DNA of 64,000 bases from the NCBI RefSeq assembly GCF_011065895.1, contig NZ_JAALCR010000015.1, positions 1 through 64,000 of the forward strand, given 5' to 3'. The stretch is from Paludisphaera rhizosphaerae (GTDB taxonomy: Bacteria; Planctomycetota; Planctomycetia; Isosphaerales; Isosphaeraceae). Positions 51,580-60,313 of this stretch are shown one piece after another (the first letter of the stretch is position 1; each line of letters begins with the position of its first letter). Below the pieces are notes generated by a model. It saw only the letters and a program-made list of their open reading frames with translations. It had not been told where the DNA came from and did no database searches. A program made the position numbers and the translations under genes.

Positions 51580-52404
51580 ATGGCGCTGATCGAATCGGAA
51601 TTGGTTCATGCAACGGCTATCATCGACCCTGAGGCCGTCCTCGCGCCGGACGTCCAGGTCGGCCCCTACGCCATAATCGAGGGGCCTGTCCGCATCGGAG
51701 CCGGATGCGTCATCGAGGCCCACGCCTGTCTCAGCGGGCCGTTGACGATGGGGCGGAACAACTTTGTGGGGCATGGCGCCGTGCTGGGCAAGAGCCCTCA
51801 GCATCGCGGTTACCGCGACGAGCCCACGAGTGTCCGGATTGGTAGCCACAACGTCTTCCGCGAATTCGTCACGGTTCACCGCGGCACGGTGCAGGGGAAT
51901 GGCCAGACGATCATCGGCGACCATAACCTGTTCATGTGCAGTTCCCACCTTGGCCACGACGTCCAGGTCGCCGACGGTTGCACGATCGTCAACAATGCGC
52001 TGATCGCGGGGCACGCGGTTCTGTTCGACGCCTGCATCCTGTCCGGCAACACGGCCGTCCAGCAGCGAGTTCGCGTGGGACGCCTGGCGATGCTCGGCGG
52101 GATGGGGGCCTCCTCGAAGGACATCCCTCCCTTCGTGCTCCAGCAGGGCTACAACTGCGTGACCGGGCTCAACCTTGTGGGGCTCCGTCGCGCCGGGGTC
52201 ACGAATCAGGCGATCAACGCCCTTCGGCAGGCCTACCGGATCCTCTATCGCGAGGGACGCCCGATCTCCGCGGCCCTGGAGCGAATCGGCCAGGACCTTG
52301 GCGAGTTCGCCGAGGTCGCCGAGTTCGTCGAGTTCATCCGCGAATCCAAAATCGGGATCAACCCGGCTCGCTCCAGCGATCGCGAGAACTACGACGTCAG
52401 TTGA
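51580..52404 (+). CDS. lpxA: Acyl-ACP-UDP-N-acetylglucosamine O-acyltransferase LpxA
   Basis: A 274-residue protein; ATG 51580 is chosen (GGAGG 5 nt upstream), giving the family's usual start M-A-L-I. Left-handed beta-helix hexapeptides run over about residues 15-190 (for example I-G-A-G-C-V-I-E-A-H). The catalytic His lies in S-H-L-G-H-D, and the C-terminal helical domain contains N-L-V-G-L-R-R. It adds the first acyl chain in lipid A synthesis. Its presence supports a Gram-negative type outer membrane with lipid A. The gene stands alone here, without lpxD, fabZ or lpxB next to it. Confidence 0.93.
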   Translation: MALIESELVHATAIIDPEAVLAPDVQVGPYAIIEGPVRIGAGCVIEAHACLSGPLTMGRNNFVGHGAVLGKSPQHRGYRDEPTSVRIGSHNVFREFVTVHRGTVQGNGQTIIGDHNLFMCSSHLGHDVQVADGCTIVNNALIAGHAVLFDACILSGNTAVQQRVRVGRLAMLGGMGASSKDIPPFVLQQGYNCVTGLNLVGLRRAGVTNQAINALRQAYRILYREGRPISAALERIGQDLGEFAEVAEFVEFIRESKIGINPARSSDRENYDVS

Positions 52405-52711
52405 CTCCGCCCGTCGGCCGTCGCCGCGGCCGTTCGGCCTCGCCGGGGGCCTGACTGGACTCGATCCGGCTTCGGATTCGGGCGAGCTCCTGGTCATCCA
52501 GCTCGCCCTCGAGTCGGGCTTGCTGGAAGGCCTCCATCAGCTCGTCCTTGGTGGCCGGATCGAGTTCCTCGTGGGCTTCCTCCCACGAGCGATAGGCCCA
52601 GACGGCGGCGACTGCCATCGCCACCACCAGTCCCGCCAGCCCCGCGTAGTAGTAGGACGGGGTCGCGGCTTGCGTCCCTAAAGTCGACGCCGCAAGAATC
52701 CAGTTGGCCAC
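52397..52711 (-). CDS. Small single-pass membrane protein
   Basis: A 104-residue protein with one membrane helix (about 20-42, Y-A-G-L-A-G-L-V-V-A-M-A-V-A-A-V-W) and a helical, acidic cytoplasmic or periplasmic part with S-H-O-C-T-like charge pattern (A-T-K-D-E-L-M-E-A-F-Q-Q-A, then E-L-D-D-Q-E-L-A-R-I). Its 3' end overlaps lpxA by 8 nt on the opposite strand. No family is recognised; a role in membrane protein assembly or electron transport would be speculative. Confidence 0.6.
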   Translation of the reverse strand: MANWILAASTLGTQAATPSYYYAGLAGLVVAMAVAAVWAYRSWEEAHEELDPATKDELMEAFQQARLEGELDDQELARIRSRIESSQAPGEAERPRRRPTGGVN

Positions 52712-52951
52712 GGCCTTTCCTCCTCGTCGAGATCAGCTTGCGCCGACCTGGGCGGTCGATCTTCCTGTTTCGAGGAATCACCCCTGCTTGTCCAGCCGGC
52801 GAGTCCGATTATACTAGAGAGAAGCCCTGGCGCGGGGGCCCTTGCGCCTCACGCGGGGTTCGACTCCGGCCTGGTCCGGCCGTTGGTCGATTACGGAACT
52901 TCAGGAAGAGGATTCGCACGGTCCGTCGACCCGAAGGAATAGAGGTGCCCC

Positions 52952-53551
52952 ATGGTTCACCCTCGACATCGCCGGTTCGCCCTGCTGCTCCTGGTGTTGG
53001 GGGCGGCTCTCGTCCCCACGTCAACCCGAGCGCAGAGCACCTTCGGAAACATCTCGGCCGACCCGTTCGCATTCTACTACGCCTACTATCTGCCCAACCA
53101 GCAGATGCAGGCGATGAGGCCTCGCCCCGACGACTCCATCAACCAGGCGGTCCAGCAGCGCCAGTACTACGCTGCCTCGCAAAAGCCGTCGCTCTACGAT
53201 CCGATCTCTCCGTATACCTCGGAGCCCTACGACCCGACCAAGCCCTACTCTCGCGACAAGAGCAGGGAACGGGTCGCGAATCCCTACCGGTTCGCCACCA
53301 ATCCGTCGAACGCCAACGGGACTGGGCCGTCGCTCTACTATGGTAGGGCCTCGCAGTATTTCCCCACGATGCGAGCGGGTTTCGGTCCGAATTCAAGCGT
53401 CCCGTCCGGCTCCCGTCGTCTTGGCGGCGGTGGACGCCCTCAGGTCTCCGGGTTCAGTGCGATCCCCGGCGGCGCTGGGGCCACCAACGCGGGCATGGGC
53501 GGCATGGGTGGGTTCGGCGGCATGGGCGGCGGGATGGGCTTCCCAGGCTGA
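52952..53551 (+). CDS. Secreted Gly/Met-rich repeat protein
   Basis: A 199-residue protein with AGAGG upstream and a signal peptide (about 1-27, ending R-A). The mature N-terminal part is rich in Tyr, Gln, Pro and Asn with repeated S-P-Y/P-Y-D and T-K-P-Y-S segments. The C-terminal 40 residues are almost only Gly, Met and Phe (G-M-G-G-M-G-G-F-G-G-M-G-G-G). This low-complexity composition suggests a flexible surface or matrix protein. It precedes the anti-sigma-like gene by 48 nt in the same direction. Confidence 0.65.
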   Translation: MVHPRHRRFALLLLVLGAALVPTSTRAQSTFGNISADPFAFYYAYYLPNQQMQAMRPRPDDSINQAVQQRQYYAASQKPSLYDPISPYTSEPYDPTKPYSRDKSRERVANPYRFATNPSNANGTGPSLYYGRASQYFPTMRAGFGPNSSVPSGSRRLGGGGRPQVSGFSAIPGGAGATNAGMGGMGGFGGMGGGMGFPG

Positions 53552-53599
53552 CGGCCTGGGGCGCCGTGGACGACGCCTTTCGCATCTGAGAGCCGCAGC

Positions 53600-54112
53600 A
53601 TGAGTTCAGGCCATGACCAGCAACGCCTACGGCCCGAAGACCGGGCCAACCTCGTCGCGTACATCGACGGCGAGTTGACGGAAGCCGAGTCTCGCAACCT
53701 CTCGACCAAGCTGACGCACAGTCCGACCGCTCGGCGAGAGGTTGACCTGCTCAAGAAGACCTGGGACGCTCTCGACAAATTGGAGCGGCCCCAGGTCTCT
53801 GAGCAGTTCCACGATCGAACGCTCACGTACATTCGGTCCCTCGAAGTCAAGAAGGCGACGCGTTTCGCGCCCCTTGCGGCGCCAGCCGCCGCCATCCTGA
53901 AGTTGGCGGCGTGCGTCCTGCTCGCCGGAGCGGCTGGGGTTGGCGGCTATCTCGCGGCGTGCAATCTGTGGCCCGATCCTGACGCCCGAGTGATTCGCGA
54001 CTTGACGCTGGCCGAGCACCTGGACGAATACCTGGAGGTCGGTGGTTTCGAGATGCTCGACGCCCTCAAGAACTCTCCCGATTTCGGCACCAACCGCGCG
54101 AGTGTTCCATGA
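53600..54112 (+). CDS. Anti-sigma-factor-like membrane protein
   Basis: A 170-residue protein. Residues 8-60 contain an anti-sigma-like helical zone with D-R-A-N-L-V-A-Y-I-D-G-E-L-T-E-A-E-S, matching the start of zf-HC2/RskA-type anti-sigma domains, although the zinc-binding Cys-His set is missing. One membrane helix lies at about 97-120. The short outer tail ends in N-S-P-D-F-G-T-N. There is no sigma factor gene adjacent, so it may be an orphan regulator. Its stop codon overlaps the next gene as ATGA (54109-54112). Confidence 0.6.
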   Translation: MSSGHDQQRLRPEDRANLVAYIDGELTEAESRNLSTKLTHSPTARREVDLLKKTWDALDKLERPQVSEQFHDRTLTYIRSLEVKKATRFAPLAAPAAAILKLAACVLLAGAAGVGGYLAACNLWPDPDARVIRDLTLAEHLDEYLEVGGFEMLDALKNSPDFGTNRASVP

Positions 54113-55173
54113 GCGGCGAAGCCAGGGATTCCATCCCGTTCCGTCTCGCTGCAATGGCTCTGGGCTTCGTTGTGGTGGTGCTCGTGGGGGCGTCGAACCT
54201 TGAGCTTGATCGCTCGTGGTTTTTGCGCAAGTCCCCGGCCGAGCGTGATCGGCTTCGCGAATCTCTTCGTCGCTTCGACATGATGCTGAACAACGACGAG
54301 CAACGCGCCGTCCGCTCGATCGATGAACGGCTCAACAATCTGCCCGAAGACGAGCGCGACGATTATCTGATCGTCCTTCGCCGCTACCACAACTGGTTGA
54401 AGAGCCTCCCTGAACGCGACCGAGACGCCCTGCTGGCCATGCCCGCGGACGTGCGGCTCAAGCGAATCCAGGAGCTGACGGCCAAGTATCCACCTCCCGG
54501 CGGCGGCTCAAACGCGTCGCTGGACTTCATCCAGATCGGCGGCACCGGTGCGTTCGAGGTGGCGGCGCTCTGCAAGGTCTGGCTGTCGTTGAATGCGACC
54601 GAGCGCGCTCGAATCGACGGGATGACCGCGGGGGTCCGTAAGGACGAACTCATCAAGAAGCGGAAAGAACTCAAGATCCCTCGGGAATTGAAGCCCGCCG
54701 ACTTCGACGAGGACCACTGGATCGCCGAGACCGAGACGCGCTTCCGCGAACTTCGCGGCTTGAACGTCGGTCCCAAGGACTGGTTGAGCAAGATCGAGAG
54801 CAAACTCGAGCAGGCCGAGGCCAACACGCCTGAGAACACCACGCGGCCCCGGCCCTATCTCCACCGGTTCGCCGTCAACCTGTACGTCCAGGAACACAAG
54901 CTCCAACACCCGGTGGATCCGACTCGACTGGCGCAGTTCTTCGACGCCGTTCCGCCATGGATCCGTTCGACGTTCGTTCCCTTCTCCGGAGACGACGTCC
55001 GCCGTCGGCTGTCCATCCTCTACCGGATCCTCTATCCGTATCCCGAGGAATTCCGCGCGCTCGGTCCGCCCCAGCCGGTGCAGCCGCCGAAGCCTTCGAC
55101 GCCGGCCACGCAGTCCAAGGCGGCGCCTACGCCGCCGCCGGCTCCCAAACCGGCCAACCAGGCTCCTTTCTAA
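54109..55173 (+). CDS. Membrane-anchored helical protein of unknown function
   Basis: A 354-residue protein coupled to the anti-sigma-like gene by an ATGA overlap. One membrane helix lies at about 12-30, followed by a mainly helical domain with several Leu-Pro-x-x-x-R-D elements (L-P-E-D-E-R-D-D-Y-L, L-P-E-R-D-R-D-A-L-L), resembling the DUF3106 type of Asp/Arg-rich repeats. The C-terminus is a Pro/Ala/Lys-rich tail. The RibD gene starts 4 nt after its stop codon. No enzymatic motif is visible. It may act with the anti-sigma-like protein in signal transduction across the membrane. Confidence 0.6.
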   Translation: MSGEARDSIPFRLAAMALGFVVVVLVGASNLELDRSWFLRKSPAERDRLRESLRRFDMMLNNDEQRAVRSIDERLNNLPEDERDDYLIVLRRYHNWLKSLPERDRDALLAMPADVRLKRIQELTAKYPPPGGGSNASLDFIQIGGTGAFEVAALCKVWLSLNATERARIDGMTAGVRKDELIKKRKELKIPRELKPADFDEDHWIAETETRFRELRGLNVGPKDWLSKIESKLEQAEANTPENTTRPRPYLHRFAVNLYVQEHKLQHPVDPTRLAQFFDAVPPWIRSTFVPFSGDDVRRRLSILYRILYPYPEEFRALGPPQPVQPPKPSTPATQSKAAPTPPPAPKPANQAPF

Positions 55174-55177
55174 CGCC

Positions 55178-56353
55178 ATGCAAGCTGATTTGGAGACCGG
55201 CGATCCTGACATGCTCTGGATGACGCGGGCCGTGCGCGAGGCGGTTCGCGGTCGGGGGGCCGTCGAGCCTAACCCGATGGTCGGGGCCGCCGTGGTCCGC
55301 GACGGGCAGTTGGTCTCCGTTGGACATCATCGCCGGTTCGGGGGGCCACATGCGGAAGTCGATGCGCTGGAGGAGGCCGGCGCAGCGGCGCGGGGAGCGA
55401 CGCTCTACGTCACTCTCGAACCTTGCTGCCATCAGGGTAAGACGCCTCCTTGTACGGACGCGATCCTCCGCGCCGGGATTGCACGAGTCGTCGCCGCTCA
55501 TCGAGATCCCTTCCCGAAGGTCGCCGGCGGTGGATTCGCCCGTCTACGCGACGCCGGCATTGAGGTCAGGGTCGGTGTCGGTCAGGAACAGGCCATCGAC
55601 CTGAATCGGCCCTATTTGAAGCGAGTGGTCACCGGCCTCCCCTACGTCATCGCCAAATGGGCCATGACGCTGGACGGAAAAACGGCCGTGGCCGGAGGCG
55701 ACAGCCGCTGGATCTCCTCGGCGGAGTCACGGGCTCTGGTCCACAAGGTTCGCGGGTGTATGGACGCGATCCTCATCGGCGTCGGGACCGCGATCACCGA
55801 CGACCCGCAACTGACCGTCCGTCCGCCCGGCCCGAGGACTCCGACGCGAATCGTTCTCGACTCCCACTGTCGGCTTCCCGTCGACTCGGTCCTCGTCCGC
55901 ACCGCTCGCGAGACGCCCACGCTCGTCGTAACCGGGGCTTCGGCCGACGTTGAGGCGATCGACCGACTCCGCGGCCTGGGATGCGAGGTGCTTTCGTTCC
56001 CCAACGTCGAGCGTCCGCCCGTGGGTGAACTTCTCGCCGAACTTGGCTCACGAGGAATGACGAACGTCCTCGTCGAGGGGGGAGGGACCGTCATGGGGGC
56101 GTTCTTCGAGGCGGGAGCGGTCGACGAGGTGGACGTGTTCATCGCGCCCTTGATCGAGGGAGGCGATCACCCCCGGACCGCGGTTCGAGGCGTGGGACGC
56201 ACCTTGATGGAGCAGGCCATGCGCCTGAACAACGTCCGAAGGACGATCACAACCCCTGACGTTCGCATCCAGGGGGAAACTCATGCCGTCTGGCGGGATG
56301 AGGTCCAAAGGATTCTGGGGAGTCCGCCAGAAGGCGAGGCCAAGCCGGCTTGA
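55178..56353 (+). CDS. ribD: Bifunctional riboflavin biosynthesis protein RibD
   Basis: A 391-residue protein with both functions. The N-terminal deaminase (about 1-150) shows P-N-P-M-V-G-A-A-V-V, the zinc motif H-A-E-V-D-A-L and P-C-C-H-Q-G-K-T-P-P-C. The C-terminal reductase (about 155-380) shows A-K-W-A-M-T-L-D-G-K, S-R-W-I-S-S, D-A-I-L-I-G-V-G-T and V-E-G-G-G-T-V-M-G. It deaminates and reduces the pyrimidine intermediate of riboflavin synthesis. Length is normal. It starts 4 nt after a membrane protein gene, so co-transcription is likely, although the two are functionally unrelated. Confidence 0.95.
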   Translation: MQADLETGDPDMLWMTRAVREAVRGRGAVEPNPMVGAAVVRDGQLVSVGHHRRFGGPHAEVDALEEAGAAARGATLYVTLEPCCHQGKTPPCTDAILRAGIARVVAAHRDPFPKVAGGGFARLRDAGIEVRVGVGQEQAIDLNRPYLKRVVTGLPYVIAKWAMTLDGKTAVAGGDSRWISSAESRALVHKVRGCMDAILIGVGTAITDDPQLTVRPPGPRTPTRIVLDSHCRLPVDSVLVRTARETPTLVVTGASADVEAIDRLRGLGCEVLSFPNVERPPVGELLAELGSRGMTNVLVEGGGTVMGAFFEAGAVDEVDVFIAPLIEGGDHPRTAVRGVGRTLMEQAMRLNNVRRTITTPDVRIQGETHAVWRDEVQRILGSPPEGEAKPA

Positions 56354-56444
56354 CCCCGATAGGGGATAAGCCCTAGAATCTCCAAAGGCGATGGCATGGA
56401 TTTTGCCAAAGTGTCGGGTCAGTCTTCTCTCGGAGATGCACCTC

Positions 56445-57119
56445 GTGGATTCCTCACGAAACGGGCATCCCAATGCGAAGCCGGCCCCGAAGGCCGTGGT
56501 CGGTCGCGTAAGCCTTTACCTTCGTCAGCTTGAGACGCTCCAGCGTCAGGGGCAGACGAAGACATCCAGCGACCAGCTCGGCGAGCCGTTCGGAATCAAG
56601 AACGCCCAGGTTCGGAAGGATCTCGCATTCTTCGGCCAGTTTGGGCGGCCCGGCATCGGCTACCACATCGACGACCTCATCCTCGTTCTGCGTAGGATTC
56701 TGGGGGTCGACAAGGACTGGCCTCTGCTGCTGGTGGGGCTCGGCAATCTCGGCCGGGCGCTGCTGCGTTACCGGGGCTTTCAGTCCCGGCGCTTCCACAT
56801 CGTCGCGATCTTCGACTCCGACCCGAAGAAGATCGGTCAGACTCACCAGGGGATCGTCGTCGAGCCGCTGGACGCCATCCGCAAAAGCGTTGCCACGCAT
56901 AAGGCCGCGCTCGCGCTTCTCTGCGTTCCGGCCGATTCCGCGCAGCGCGTGGCGGAGTTGATGATCGCCGCCGGGGTGCGCGGCATCCTCAATTTCGCAC
57001 CGGTACCTCTGGCCGTTCCGCCTCACGTGAGCGTGGTCGCCGTGGATCTGAGCATCCAGCTCGAGAACCTGGCCTACAAGGTTCAGGGCTCGCTCGACGG
57101 CGTCTCGTGGGCGGGATGA
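56445..57119 (+). CDS. rex: Redox-sensing transcriptional repressor Rex
   Basis: A 224-residue protein in this start choice: GTG 56445 has GGAG 9 nt upstream, and the resulting N-terminus matches family length. ATG 56436 and ATG 56391 are in-frame alternatives. The winged helix lies at about residues 15-75 (V-G-R-V-S-L-Y-L-R-Q-L, S-S-D-Q-L-G-E, V-R-K-D-L-A-F-F-G-Q-F-G). The Rossmann domain starts with V-G-L-G-N-L-G-R-A-L and ends with the domain-swapped helix L-S-I-Q-L-E-N-L-A-Y. Rex binds DNA at low NADH/NAD+ ratio and represses fermentation and respiration genes. Its own regulon cannot be read from this window. Confidence 0.94.
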   Translation: MDSSRNGHPNAKPAPKAVVGRVSLYLRQLETLQRQGQTKTSSDQLGEPFGIKNAQVRKDLAFFGQFGRPGIGYHIDDLILVLRRILGVDKDWPLLLVGLGNLGRALLRYRGFQSRRFHIVAIFDSDPKKIGQTHQGIVVEPLDAIRKSVATHKAALALLCVPADSAQRVAELMIAAGVRGILNFAPVPLAVPPHVSVVAVDLSIQLENLAYKVQGSLDGVSWAG

Positions 57120-57143
57120 GGTCGCCGCGGCGACCGACTCGTC

Positions 57144-57172
57144 TTCCCGAACGCCTCGGCCGTCGCTAGAAT
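57144..57172 (+). promoter_or_regulatory. Candidate promoter of tRNA-Gln
   Basis: TTCCCG (57144-57149) and TAGAAT (57167-57172) with 17 nt spacing; the -10 element ends 11 nt before the tRNA. Confidence 0.5.
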
Positions 57173-57183
57173 GCCTGGACGAT

Positions 57184-57254
57184 TACCCGGTGGTGAAACG
57201 GTATCACAACAGGTTTTGGTCCTGTTTTTCCAGGTTCGAATCCTGGCCGGGTAG
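57184..57254 (+). tRNA. tRNA-Gln (anticodon TTG)
   Basis: A complete cloverleaf of 71 nt: acceptor TACCCGG/CCGGGTA, D-stem GTGA/TCAC, anticodon stem ACAGG/CCTGT with loop TTTTGGT, T-stem CCAGG/CCTGG with TTCGAAT, discriminator G. The loop gives anticodon TTG (Gln). CCA is not encoded. Confidence 0.95.
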
Positions 57255-57259
57255 CTTCT

Positions 57260-58843
57260 TCACGGCGATCGCACCTCCGCCAGGAGGGCCGTGAGTTGGT
57301 CGAAGTCGACCGGTTTGGTGAAGTGATGATCGAAGCCCGCCTGCCGGGCGCGTGTGCGATCGGTCTCTTGCCCATAGCCGGTGACGGCGATGAGCGTGAC
57401 GGCCTTGCACCCTTGGTCCTCACGGAGCTTGCCGGCGACTTCGTAGCCGTTCATGCCCGGGAGGCCGATGTCGAGCAGCACGACGTCGGGCTGACGCTCG
57501 CGCGCCGTCGCCACCGCCGCCGGGCCGTCGCCGGCGACGACCACTTCATATCCGTGAAGTTGGAGTAGACGCGACATTCCCCAGGCTGTGTCGGCGTTGT
57601 CGTCGACGACCAGAACGACCAACCCGCCCCGATTGACGCCGGACGGAGCCTCGCCGTTCGACGTGATCGACTCGGGAGTATTCTGGGAGAGGGGGAGTCG
57701 AATCGTGAACGTACTGCCGTGACCCAGTCCTGGACTCTCCGCCTCAATCGTCCCGCCGTGTAATTCGACGAGCGATTTGACGAGCGTCAGGCCGATTCCC
57801 AGGCCTCCCTCGGATCGCGCGATCGAGCGGTCTCCCTGCGCGAACAACTCGAACATCCGCGGAAGCTGTTCGGGAGCGATGCCAAGGCCGGTGTCCTTCA
57901 CTCGGATGACGAGTTCCGGCGTCTCGACTTGCGTCGAGAGGCGGATCTGCGAACCATCCTCGGAATACTTGGCGGCGTTGGTCAGGAGATTGACGACGAT
58001 CTGTTCAAGTCGGGTCGCATCAACGTCGACCTGGGCGTCGCCGTGCGCCATCTCGACTTTCAGGACGTGTCCTCGTTCCTCGACCAGCGGCGCAACCGCC
58101 GCCAGTGCCTGATTCAGAATCGGCTCCGGATTCAGGGTCTGCTTTTGCACGCGGATCTTGCCGTGGTTGATCCGCGAGACGTCCAACAAATCGTCGATCA
58201 GGCGTGAGAACGTTTTCATTTGGTTCTCAATCACCTGCCGGGCCCACTCGTGGTGTTCCAGACGGTCGCTGCGCTTCCAGACCTGAACGGCGTTCGAGGT
58301 CGCGGAGAGGGGGTTCCTCAACTCGTGGGCGAGCATCGCCAGGAACTCGTCCTTGAGTCGGTCGGCGTTCTTGAGAGCCGCGGCGTGCAGGCGCGTTTCC
58401 GCGAGCAAGCGGGCGTTCTCCGTGAGTGCGGCCTTCAATTCGTCCCGTTGGCGGGCCAACTCGAAGAAGACGTCGACCTTGCTTCGTAAGACGTCGGGCT
58501 CCAGAGGCTTTCCCAGGAAGTCGACGGCTCCCGCCCCATAGCCGCGGAATCGTCGCTTCTGGTCCGCGACCCCGGCCGTGAGGAAGATGATCGGTACGCG
58601 CCGCGTTCGCTCGGCCCCACGCATCAGTTCGGCCAGTTCGAAGCCGTCCATCCCTGGCATCTGAACGTCCACCAGGGCCAGCGCCACCTCGTGTTTCAGG
58701 AGAAGTTCCAGGGCTTCGGCGCCGGATCGGGCCGACAGGAGGACGAGACCGTCACGGCGCAGCAAGGCTTCAAGGGCCGTGAGATTCTCCTCACGGTCGT
58801 CGACCATCAGGAAGTAGACCGGGGCGTGGGACGCGTCGTTCAT
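57260..58843 (-). CDS. Hybrid sensor histidine kinase (REC-HisKA-HATPase-REC)
   Basis: A 527-residue protein without membrane segments. Domains in order: receiver 1 (about 8-125, V-D-D-R-E-E-N, phospho-Asp in A-L-V-D-V-Q-M-P-G-M-D-G, K-P-L); a coiled-coil; HisKA with the phospho-His in A-M-L-A-H-E-L-R-N-P-L; HATPase (N-L-L-T-N-A-A-K-Y, D-T-G-L-G-I, G-L-G-I-G-L-T-L); and receiver 2 (about 405-520, V-V-D-D-N-A-D-T, D-I-G-L-P-G-M-N-G, K-P-V). It is the last gene of the CheR-CheB-kinase unit, coupled to CheB by an ATGA overlap. It is probably the soluble kinase of a chemosensory-like or methylation-linked pathway. The input signal is unknown. Confidence 0.92.
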   Translation of the reverse strand: MNDASHAPVYFLMVDDREENLTALEALLRRDGLVLLSARSGAEALELLLKHEVALALVDVQMPGMDGFELAELMRGAERTRRVPIIFLTAGVADQKRRFRGYGAGAVDFLGKPLEPDVLRSKVDVFFELARQRDELKAALTENARLLAETRLHAAALKNADRLKDEFLAMLAHELRNPLSATSNAVQVWKRSDRLEHHEWARQVIENQMKTFSRLIDDLLDVSRINHGKIRVQKQTLNPEPILNQALAAVAPLVEERGHVLKVEMAHGDAQVDVDATRLEQIVVNLLTNAAKYSEDGSQIRLSTQVETPELVIRVKDTGLGIAPEQLPRMFELFAQGDRSIARSEGGLGIGLTLVKSLVELHGGTIEAESPGLGHGSTFTIRLPLSQNTPESITSNGEAPSGVNRGGLVVLVVDDNADTAWGMSRLLQLHGYEVVVAGDGPAAVATARERQPDVVLLDIGLPGMNGYEVAGKLREDQGCKAVTLIAVTGYGQETDRTRARQAGFDHHFTKPVDFDQLTALLAEVRSP

Positions 58844-59418
58844 CTCGATTCCACCATATCACGAAGGGCCGCGGCGATCTCCGCGAGGTCGAGCGCGAGA
58901 GCCTTGGGGCATGCGGCCAGTGCGGACGTCGGCATGGTCTGGGCGAGGGCGGTGTCCGGGCGCTGCACCATGCCGACGCCTCCGGCGTTCATGATCGCTC
59001 GCAAACCGCGTGCGCCGTCGCTGTTCGCGCCGGAGAGAATCACCCCCGCCAACCCGGGGCCGTAGGTTTCCGCCGCGGTCTCGAACAGCACGTCGATCGA
59101 GGGGCGTGAGAAGAGGACGGGCTCCTCGCCGGAGAGCGACAGCCGGCGGTCGGGCTCGACCATAAGATGATAGTCAGGAGGCGCGAGGTAAACGGTTCCA
59201 GGCTCGGCGGGTTCCTTGTCCTCGGCCTCTCGGACGCTCAATCGACAGCGGTCTCCCAGGAGACCGGCCATGAGGCTCTTGCGGTCGGGAGGAAGGTGGA
59301 CGACCACGAGAATGGGGAGAGGGAAATCGGGCGGCAGAGCCGGCAGCACGACCGACAAGGCCTCCAACGCGCCGGCCGACGCTCCGACCGCCACGGCCTC
59401 AAGCTGCGGTCGAGTCAT
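58840..59418 (-). CDS. cheB: CheB-type protein-glutamate methylesterase, catalytic domain only
   Basis: A 192-residue protein containing only the methylesterase domain. The catalytic residues are visible: Ser in V-G-A-S-A-G-A-L, His in V-V-V-H-L-P-P-D and Asp in L-S-G-A-N-S-D-G. The N-terminal receiver domain of classic CheB is missing, so activation by direct phosphorylation is not possible. ATGA overlaps link it to CheR upstream (59415-59418) and to the hybrid kinase downstream. It removes methyl groups that CheR attaches to Glu residues of receptors; no receptor gene is present in the window. Confidence 0.92.
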   Translation of the reverse strand: MTRPQLEAVAVGASAGALEALSVVLPALPPDFPLPILVVVHLPPDRKSLMAGLLGDRCRLSVREAEDKEPAEPGTVYLAPPDYHLMVEPDRRLSLSGEEPVLFSRPSIDVLFETAAETYGPGLAGVILSGANSDGARGLRAIMNAGGVGMVQRPDTALAQTMPTSALAACPKALALDLAEIAAALRDMVESR

Positions 59419-60242
59419 CGGTCGCCTCGCTTCCGGTAGATCCGCTCTTCTCGGTCGAATTCCTCGAAGGACTCGGCGTGCTCGGTGAACCTCAGACTCT
59501 CTCTGGCGCCGAGGCCCAGAAATCCCTTGTGAGACAGCGAGTCGTGGAACAGGCCGATCGCTCGGTTTTGAAGCTCGCGGTCGAAGTAGATGAGGACGTT
59601 TCGACAGGAGACGAACTGAACCTCGGCGAACACCTCGTCCGCCGCGAGGCTGTGGTCCGAGAAGACGGCTCGCCGGCGCAGGCTCTTGTCGAACACGGCT
59701 CCGCCGTAAGCCGCCGTATAGTAGTCGGACAGCGACGACTTGCCGCCCGACTTGCGATGGTTCTCCGTGAACAGCGGGATGCGATCGAGATCGTAGACCC
59801 CGGCCTCGGCCTTGCGGAGCGCCTCGGGATTGATGTCCGTGCCGTAGATCATCGTCCGATCCTCGACTCCCTCCTCACGGAACAGGATCGCCAGCGAATA
59901 AACCTCCTCGCCGGTCGAGCACCCCGCAACCCAGACCTTCAGCGAGGGGTAGGTCCTGAGGTAAGGAACGACCTGCTCCCGGACGGCCCGAAAGTACGCG
60001 GGGTCCCGGAATAACTCGCTGACCTGGACCGTCAGGTACGAGAGCAAGGTGGGAAAGACCGACGAGTCGTGCAGAACGCAGTCCTGCAATTGAGAGAACG
60101 TTCGACACCCGAGTCGCTCGCGCGCCTGCCGGAGGCGACGCCTGAGCGAAGCGATCGAATAGCCCCGGAAGTCGTAATGATACTTCCGTAGGACGGCTTC
60201 TAACAGGAGCCGAAACTCAATGTCCTCAACAGTTTCAGGCAC
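59415..60242 (-). CDS. cheR: CheR-type protein-glutamate O-methyltransferase
   Basis: A 275-residue protein in this start choice: GTG 60242 has GAGGAAGG upstream. TTG 60284 would add 14 residues but has poor spacing. The N-terminal CheR helical domain (about 1-75: Y-D-F-R-G-Y-S-I-A-S-L-R-R-R) is followed by the SAM-binding domain with V-A-G-C-S-T-G-E-E-V-Y-S-L, T-D-I-N-P-E-A-L and S-C-R-N-V-L-I-Y-F. It uses SAM to methylate Glu residues of receptor proteins. First gene of the CheR-CheB-kinase operon, with CheB coupled by ATGA. Confidence 0.92.
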   Translation of the reverse strand: MPETVEDIEFRLLLEAVLRKYHYDFRGYSIASLRRRLRQARERLGCRTFSQLQDCVLHDSSVFPTLLSYLTVQVSELFRDPAYFRAVREQVVPYLRTYPSLKVWVAGCSTGEEVYSLAILFREEGVEDRTMIYGTDINPEALRKAEAGVYDLDRIPLFTENHRKSGGKSSLSDYYTAAYGGAVFDKSLRRRAVFSDHSLAADEVFAEVQFVSCRNVLIYFDRELQNRAIGLFHDSLSHKGFLGLGARESLRFTEHAESFEEFDREERIYRKRGDR

Positions 60243-60313
60243 GATCAGCGGCCTTCCTCGCCGAATAGCAGTCCCTTGATTCAACCTCGATCCGATCCAA
60301 AGGACCCTGGTGG

